The notes under the pieces were generated by a model, which saw nothing but the letters and a program-made list of their open reading frames with translations, searched no databases and was not told the DNA's origin. This document shows positions 57,181-64,000 of a stretch of 64,000 nucleotides of DNA, piece by piece (the stretch's first letter is position 1; each line of letters begins with the position of its first letter). The position numbers and the translations under genes were made by a program. Source of the DNA: Microdochium bolleyi (taxonomy: Eukaryota; Ascomycota; Sordariomycetes; Xylariales; Microdochiaceae); contig KQ964247.1 in the NCBI GenBank assembly GCA_001566295.1, positions 1,116,001 to 1,180,000 on the forward strand, in the 5' to 3' direction.

Positions 57181-59305
57181 CTATGCGTCTAGCTTGAGCT
57201 TGTCTAGCATGATGTCGATCTTCTGTAGGAGAAGCTGGTAGTTGAGCGCATCAGACTCAAACTCGTCGGCTGCGACCTCGCCGTCCAGCGTCCGCACCGT
57301 AGTGCCAGGCAACAGCTGCTGTGGGCCAACTTGCGCAGCTCCGTCCACGGTGGCCTGGCTGCTGGCCTGGCCATGAACAACCGGTGCCAGGGCAGGATCG
57401 ACAGCGCTGCCATTCTCCTTGGCCGGAACATTGGCCACACCATTGCTTGCCTCCGCCGCGGCAGCAATGGCCTCTGCAGCCTCAGGGGCCAGCTCGCCCG
57501 TCTCGTCAAGCATCTCATCCAGCCCTGCATCCTCAAACCGCAGCCGGAAGCGTTCAGACAGGTAGTACCGGATATCGTCGAGGAGCTCGATGGTGTCCGT
57601 CTCTTCACGGTTCTTGATGCGCAAGGCGGACTCGTTGATGAGCTGCGCAAAGTCCTCTTCGTCGATGTAGTCCTCGAGCCGGTACGCGAGGTAGCGCGCA
57701 GCGAACTCCTCGAGACGCTGCACGCGCAGGTCCCAGGCCGCGTGCAGGACGTCGTAGACATTGATCGGCTCGACCTCGACCACGCCCGGGACGGCGCTGC
57801 CGTCTTCGCGGGTCTGCTTGTCAGGGTCCTGCTGCTGCTGACCATGCGTCCGGTCTACCAGGATGTTGTTATTGCCGCTGCCGAGCGTGCTGATAGCAAC
57901 GGCGGCCTTGGCCTTGAGCTTGTCGAGGAAGAGCATGTCTGAGGCATAGAGCAGGTCCAGGGCGTACTCGAGCGGTATGTGCACGTTCTCGGTGTAGAGA
58001 AAGGTCAGTACCAGCTCGAGCACTTCTGGCAGGCAATCGACTTGGATGATGTGAAGGTGCTCCGAGGTTTGAGCTTCCATGAACTGACTCGAGAACATGG
58101 TCTCGAAATATGGACTTCGAATAAGCATCGCCTTGTGCACGGGATAGAGGGCAGACTTCCTCGTCTTTCCGGTCCCATTGACTTGAGGCTTCCCCGCACC
58201 TGGGCCAATCGGTATACCAATAGCCGCTGTCGCGTCTCGGCCGTTTGAGTTCTGCGAAGTTTCGATGTCTGGATCTGCCTCGTCGGCACGCAGCAGGCAA
58301 TCTGCAAACATGGCGTTGCCGTATGGCCACTTGACGTCCTGGACCTTCTTCGTATCGATCAGCATCTTGTGGCCGAGCACCTTCTCCTTGAAGAACCCTT
58401 CAACCTGCTTTTGTGCCCTGTTGACCTCATCCTGGTGCCTTTGCCTTGCCAATCTGCGATCAGTCTGAGACAGGATAGCTTCCCATAGCTTGTCAATTTG
58501 AAGATCCTTGGCAAGCTTGTCGACTCCTTTCAGGACTTCCTCCTCCGTCCGCATCGTGTAGCCTGGGTTGACTATGTCTCTAGGAATTTCTCCCAGGTAG
58601 AGATAGCGCAAGACCAGCGCATACGACTCGCTGGGTATGGAGGTCTGCAGCTTCATCGTCGGCGTCTCTGGGTTTTCAGCCAGCTTGCGCTTGAAATACG
58701 GCGATCGCGAAGACAATACAAACTTGTGCAAGCTGAAAGACTCTCTGCCCTCTACCAATGAGATATCCGAGGTTGCCGGTGTCTCTCGTGAGAGCAGAGA
58801 TGTGAGATGGGCCGCCCACGGCTGGAGGGGGTCTGTGGACTTCGAGTAGTCATATTGGAGCAACAGATTGCGGATCCTGTCATTCAAGGCGTTGTAGATG
58901 CACCGTTCACCTTGAAACGTGTCACGCTCTGCAAGTGCGCCGGACTCGAGTAGCAGTCGGACCAGCTCGTAGTGGCCGCAAAGGCTTGCCTGGCGGTATA
59001 TTTGTCAGCCGTCAGCTGCGTGTTGGTCGATGTCCCTCACAATGATAGTGAGCCTGGGATTCCTGGAGTTGTTCTTTACGTACGATAATCAGCGGCGTGT
59101 AATCGAACTTGTCCTTGCCGTTGAGGTTGACGCCCTCGGATATGAGCTCCTGGGTTCTCCTCAGGTCGCCACGCCTGCAGGCCTGCAGCAGCTCGTTGAA
59201 GTCATCACTGGTGTCGAGCGGGTTTTCCTCGCGCAGGACACCGCTGCGGACTAGTTCTAGATCGTCCTTGAGTTTGACTTCCAGTTCATGCTTTCGAAGG
59301 ACCAT
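57181..59305 (-). CDS. ankyrin and double BTB/POZ protein (ABTB1/Btb3-like)
   Basis: Exons 59084-59305 and 57181-58989 (intron of 94 bp, phase 0) give 676 residues. Two ankyrin repeats (DFNELLQACRRGDLRRTQEL; YTPLII joined across the intron to ASLCGHYELVRLLLESGA) precede two BTB domains. The first contains ISLVEGRESFSLHKFVLSSR and SPYFKRKL; the second, LYPVHKAMLIRSPYFETMF and LELVLTFLYTENVHIPLEYA, separated by a charged linker. A helical BACK-like region follows, then an Ala/Glu-rich spacer and a C-terminal helix. The architecture is that of animal ABTB1 and fission yeast Btb3, substrate adaptors for cullin-3 ubiquitin ligases. That role is inferred from domain order. Confidence 0.92.
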
Positions 59306-60287
59306 GGTGGTAGTAGCAGGTCGTTGTCGTCAGTGTCGTTGTCGTAATGTGGGGTCTTGGAAGCAGGGCCGCTTATGCACTGTGCAGCGTGGAGCAAGAA
59401 TGAGGGCGATAGCTGTGGTCTAGAGACGACTTTTGGACAGGGCGTGATTCATAAGTGTTCGGGAGAGAACCAGCAAGATGCACAGTCTGTGATGATCGCA
59501 GTGGACGGGAGCGTGCTCGGGTGTCCGATGAGAAGGAGGACAGAGTCATGGTGAGCCACTCGGAGCATCGAGGAGTGACGATTCAGAAGATCAAGACCCG
59601 CTCATGCATGATAGGCAAAGAGTGGCAAAACCACATAAATCGTTCGCAGGAGTATTCTTAGAGTCAAGCTCGGGGCAAAGTTGCCCTATCGTAGAGAGTG
59701 CACCTCTGAGAGAGGCCTGGTGCACTCGAAGCCCGTTGCACCCGGCACCAGAGAGAGATCAATACACCTCGTGGAGTGCATCATCCATAAAACGACCTGT
59801 GCCCAACATGCACAAGCGATTGTGCATGCGCTGATGAGTCAGCTGCTGGAGGTCGTGGTGGGGCGCCCCGTCGCCCAGCAGTTGTTGCCGTGGACACCGG
59901 CGCTTTGTTGACATGGGGCCGGGATTGCAGGGCGGCGCTTGACGTCGCTGGCTGTGAACTTCACGCTTCCAGGCTGCTTGATTGCCTGGCCATGCCTTTT
60001 TGAGATCGCAGCTGTCCTCCTCCCTCCACAACAACAACTCTTGCACCAACTCGCCTCGCCTCACTACTAACAAACACAGGGTTTCGCTTCATCGGGCTCG
60101 GGCTTGCCGTCGCCTCTCTTCTTCTCTCTTCAGCATCTCCTAGCACTTCGACACCTACGACGGCTTGCCCGTACCACGACACCGCCTCCTAACCCACGAA
60201 ATACCGAAACCGCTTCCCACCTCCCCATGACTCACTAGCTATCCGAAGCCTCGTGGAACATACGCTCCGTCCTGTTCAGCAATCACC
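59306..60287. other. divergent promoter (ankyrin-BTB / nimA)
   Basis: 982-bp divergent spacer with C/T-rich sequence at 60050-60240, the probable nimA 5' leader. No gene supported. Confidence 0.45.
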
Positions 60288-62587
60288 ATGACGGAGTCCG
60301 ACAAGTACGAAGTGCTGGAGAAGATTGGTATGTCCTCCAAGGCAGAACATACGCTTTGCTATTGGGTGCTTTTGTGCTGTCAGGACTAACACAACATGCG
60401 GTTCCAAACAGGCCATGGCTCCTTCGGCATCATCCGCAAGGTGCGCCGGAAAGCGGACGGCATGGTCCTCTGCCGCAAGGAGATCAGCTACCTCAAGATG
60501 TCCCAGAAGGAGCGCGAGCAGCTCCATGCCGAGTTCCAAATTCTCTCCGGCCTGAAGCACCCCAACATTGTCGGCTACTACCACCGCGAACACCTCAAGT
60601 TGTCCCAGGATCTGCACCTGTACATGGAGTACTGTGGCAACGGCGATCTGGGTCGCGTCATCCGCGACCTTGCCCACAAGAACCAATATGCGGAGGAAAT
60701 GTTCGTCTGGAGCATGTTCTCGCAGCTCGTCACCGCCCTCTACAGGTGTCACTACGGCGTTGACCCCCCCGAGGTCGGTAAGAACGTTCTCGGACTCGGT
60801 CCTGCTGCGAAGCCCAAGTCTCCCCCTGGAGCAATGACAATTCTTCACAGAGATCTCAAGCCTGAAAATGGTAAGTGAAAACATCACGGCATTTTGCTCA
60901 CGACAGTAGGACTATAGAACTGACGGCAGCTTCAGTATTCCTCGGCGAGGACAACTCGGTGAAGCTTGGCGATTTCGGACTCTCGAAGATGATTCAATCT
61001 CATGACTTCGCCTCCACCTATGTCGGCACTCCATTTTACATGTCACCAGAAATTTGCGCTGCGGAAAAGTACACCCTAAAATCTGACATTTGGTCATTGG
61101 GATGTATCATGTACGAGCTGTGCACAAGGGAACCGCCGTTCAACGCCAAGTCGCACTTCCAACTGGTTCAGAAGATTAAAGAGGGCAAGATCGCGCCTCT
61201 GCCCAGGTGCTATTCTGGGGAGCTGTTCGCCGTGATTAAGGATTGCCTCAAGGTAAACCCTGATCTGCGACCAGACACCGCCTCACTCCTCAACATGCCC
61301 GTTGTGCGTCTCATGCGCAAGGAGAAGGAAGCCGTCGAAGTCAGCCGCATGTTGCGGAACAAGGAGGAAGCTCTGAACCAGCGGGTTCGTGACATGGAGC
61401 AGAAGATGTCCAGCGAGCGGCAACACATGCGCCAGGAGCTTGAGTCATCTCTCAGACGCGAGTGGGAAACCAAAGCCCAGCTAGAGATCAATCGCCATGT
61501 GAATGCCGAGATCGCGCGGCTGCAAGCACAATTTGAGCATGAGGTGAAGCAGAAGGTGGACGAGCGGGTGCACCAAGCAATGGAGTCGCAGAGGAAAACA
61601 TCAACACCAACAGAGCTCGACGAGGAGGAGGACCTGACTTCCTCCCTTGCGAGGTCCGACTTCCCACAGTCCATTGGCGCAGGAAGCACGGACGGCGAGT
61701 TCCCTTCCACAACGGATATTACAGAGTTCGATCCGGACTCGCCCACACCAGTGCCTGAGCCTGCGCCAACGTTCAGGAAAGCGCGCACTCCTTTCCACCG
61801 TGCTGCGACCATCGCGGCCCCTATCGGTACCCCCATGGATGTCGAGATGGCTTCGCCCTCGCCTATCGCTATCGCGTCCTTGTCTCTTTCTCCCCGCCGC
61901 AACAACACGACAAAGGCCCCTTCTGCAAACGCCCCATCCATCTTCGGGGACGACGCGAAGCGCAGCGGATCTCGCGAGCCTGATTTGCTTGAAGTTGAGT
62001 CCGATGACTCCGGAGATGAGGGTTTCGCACCACCATCGCCAACGCGGATGCCGAGATCGAAGACGAACCCCTTCGGCCCGAACAGACCGATCTTGACTTC
62101 AACCAAGACAGCGCCACCTGCCCGCCTCAAGACGCAGGGCACGCTGGGACTCAACAAGCCCATTCCCTCCCTTCCTCCAACAGCGTCCGCGCCCGACTTG
62201 CAAATCCGTGCTCACAACAGCAACGGAGCCCTGAGAGAGAGAGCCAACTCTCCTAACAGGAGACTTAGCAAGATCCCGTCGGCTGCCGCCCTCGCTGGCC
62301 TGGCGGCGGAGCCTGGGCTGCAGCGAACATCCTCACTGAAGAAGGACACCGAGTCCAGCCTGAAGCCCGTGGCAGGGAAGAACAATATCAAAGGCCGCAC
62401 CCTCGTTGAGCTGCAGCAGGCTCGGGCCGGTGGCCGACCTGTCGAGAACGCCAATGTCAGCCCCAAGCGCACATTTAAGGAACGTGTCATGGGCAAGACG
62501 TCCGAACCGGCTGCTGTTTGGGATCCCGAGAGGGACGAGATGCCGTCGCCTTTCTTGGTGCGAACGAAGCCGATGACGCGCGTGTAA
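60288..62587 (+). CDS. nimA: NimA mitotic Ser/Thr kinase (NEK family)
   Basis: Exons 60288-60327, 60412-60870 and 60936-62587 (introns 84 and 65 bp) give 716 residues, close to Aspergillus NIMA (699). Kinase motifs are complete: IGHGSFG (13-19), CRKEI with the ATP Lys, HRDLKPEN (159-166), LGDFG, and VGTPFYMSPE. Between the catalytic C-helix region and HRD lies the fungal NimA insertion (GKNVLGLGPAAKPKSPPG). A coiled coil (~300-400, KEEALNQRVRDMEQ onward) and a long Ser/Pro-rich tail with acidic DDSGDEG follow, as in NIMA, whose tail controls degradation and localisation. NimA is required for mitotic entry and spindle-pole and nuclear-pore changes. Orthologues: Neurospora nim-1, yeast Kin3. 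Confidence 0.95.
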
Positions 62588-63327
62588 AGCTTGAAGGTGA
62601 TTCTGGAAATCACCTCGCAATCACATCCATCCCCTGTTGGACACTGCACGCTCGTTGAGTAGTAATATTCTCCCTTTTGTCATATTTGGAGCCACGCGAA
62701 AGTTGGCATCACGACGGGCATACTTGAACTGGGATAGCACATGGCAGACAAATTATGAGCCATTGTCTCCATGAAAGCATCCCGGTCTAGAGCCCAGCGC
62801 ATCATGAGCGATCTGTTCCACACTTATCATGAAGCAGTCGCAGGCGTTTCTTTTCCTAATCCTCCCCCTTTCACGCATCTTCATGCGGGTTGTGCAAGTA
62901 CTACCTGGTGGAGTCATGGTGTTCCTCATTCCTTGTTTTGTTTCTTTTTTTTTGTTTATGGAATGGGCATACGCACAGGAAAATTCGAGTCAGGCATGCC
63001 ACTTTTGGACATGCTTCATTTCTCTTGAGATAGAGCAGAAACTATTCTGGCGCTACAATCAACAAACATGAATACATGACTGATCGCAGCCTTGCTTTGA
63101 GAAGTGACGGTAACGAGGCTACGCTCCCATTGCCATTGCAAATTGGTCATTTTTAGTGAACAATACTGAAAGCTGCGGGACATACACAGATGCCTCCTCC
63201 AACTTCCACGGGTCCTGGTAAACAGATGCCATAAAGTTTACCTCGCCACGGTCATACGATTCAATCCATTTTGGCCCGTCTCGACCCGGCGCTCTGCTGC
63301 TTTTAAGTCCTTTTCGGCATCGCGATA
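62588..63327. other. convergent 3' region
   Basis: 740-bp region where nimA and the last gene end. No gene supported. Confidence 0.45.
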
Positions 63328-64000
63328 TCATCCCTCGCAGAAGTACTCATTATCCGCATCGGCAAACGAAAAGGTCGCAAAGTTTGTATCCTTTGCCGAC
63401 TTCGCGGCGGTCTTGCATCGCTCTGTTTTTCGTGCCAAACAAGCATCATGCCCGTGTTCAAGTCAGCCCCCGAAATCATGTCCTACATACATCAAGGAAG
63501 GATGGATATATAATGGTTCATGTTTGCCAAAGGGGAAAAGAAGAAGAAAAACAAATGACGTACCGTTTTGCTGATCGCACTCGCCTACCGAGAAGGCCCG
63601 GTTACGCCCCGCGTTGGCCGCGTCGGCACACTTGTTCTTCTGGTTGTCGCACGCGCGGTCTGCGGCCGCGGAGAAGCTGTTCTGTGCGTATTGGCGATGT
63701 GGCGCCGCCGTTCAGCATATGATACTGAAGCGCGAGCCGGTGGTGGTGGAAGGAGTGCTTGGAGGTCGGGGCATGTATGTGCCGGATTCCTGACTTACAA
63801 AGGTGTTGCCATCGACCTCGAATGGCCGCCGCGAGTCTTTGGACTGTGAGATCTGTTGTCCGTCCCACAGGAGCAAGTCAGCTATGATGAAATCCTTACG
63901 TCCACCAGGAGTCTACCAGCATGCACGAAAAGGAGTCTTGACTTACACTCGGCGCCGCGAACCCGCCCAGGGATCCGGAAAATGGCTGCAATGGAAAGGG
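63328..64000 (-). CDS. secreted-type cysteine-motif protein (3' part, cut by window end)
   Basis: Four exons are visible: >64000-63947, 63799-63852, 63564-63681 and 63328-63422, with introns of 94, 117 and 141 bp. All phases close and the frame ends in a stop. No single exon is long enough to be an obvious gene; the joins are supported by the resulting text EVDGNTFNSFSAAADRACDN and KCADAANAGRNRAFSVGEC. The end has pairs of cysteines spaced C-x6-C (CDNQKNKC and CDQQNERC), then a Phe/Asp-rich end with FCEG. I recall similar endings in fungal secreted or cell-wall proteins, but cannot name the family. The signal peptide, if any, is outside the window. Exon at 63799 could use an acceptor 9 bp further in. 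Confidence 0.7.

Noticed and set aside
61210..62163. 317-codon minus-strand frame
   Set aside because: Antisense to the nimA tail, Ser/Gly-rich; explained by codon bias of nimA.

Overview
The window is nuclear DNA of a filamentous ascomycete (Pezizomycotina, most like a Sordariomycete). The evidence is 22 spliced protein genes with short introns (mostly 50-110 bp, GTRNGT donors, CTRAY branch sites), GC-rich third positions, and families typical of that group: CFEM protein, NimA kinase, Gin4/Nim1 kinase with a KA1-like tail, LovD-like serine hydrolase. Spacing is 0.3-5 kb, both strands are used, and there are no operons. I saw no tRNA, rRNA, transposon or CRISPR array. The species cannot be named from the sequence. 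Exon coordinates were worked out by hand from splice consensus and frame continuity, and each multi-exon model below closes in frame.

Layout. 1-10.5 kb: 5' part of a Dnf1/2-type P4 flippase (-), a 5 kb gap, an unrecognised acidic protein with an N-terminal PIP-like motif (+), V-ATPase subunit E (-). 12.5-16.6 kb: a NIPA-type Mg transporter (+) and mitochondrial Mrs2 (-), tail to tail. 17-21 kb: F-box-like protein (+) and a membrane-anchored Msc7-type aldehyde dehydrogenase (+). 21.6-27.4 kb: peroxisomal malate synthase (-) and fumarase (-). 28-37 kb: Gin4/Nim1-family kinase (-) and Smc5 (+), divergent. 38.5-42.9 kb: CFEM GPI-protein (+), Mediator Med31 (+), Pol III subunit Rpc11 (-), ankyrin protein (+). 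43.5-47.5 kb: a ~1100-residue protein of unknown function (-). 49.5-57 kb: an orphan-rich stretch with a PTS1-bearing beta-lactamase-fold hydrolase (+), an unknown protein with its own TATA box (-), a repeat-containing disordered protein (+) and a small four-exon gene (+). 57-64 kb: ankyrin-BTB protein (-), NimA kinase (+), and the 3' part of a secreted cysteine-motif protein (-).

Functional links. Malate synthase and fumarase both make malate and lie on the same strand. The two Mg transporters are adjacent. Smc5, Gin4-like and NimA kinases serve chromosome and cell-cycle control but are not clustered in any special way. No biosynthetic cluster is present. The least explained parts are the 50.8-57.2 kb orphan stretch and the 43.5-47.5 kb unknown gene.
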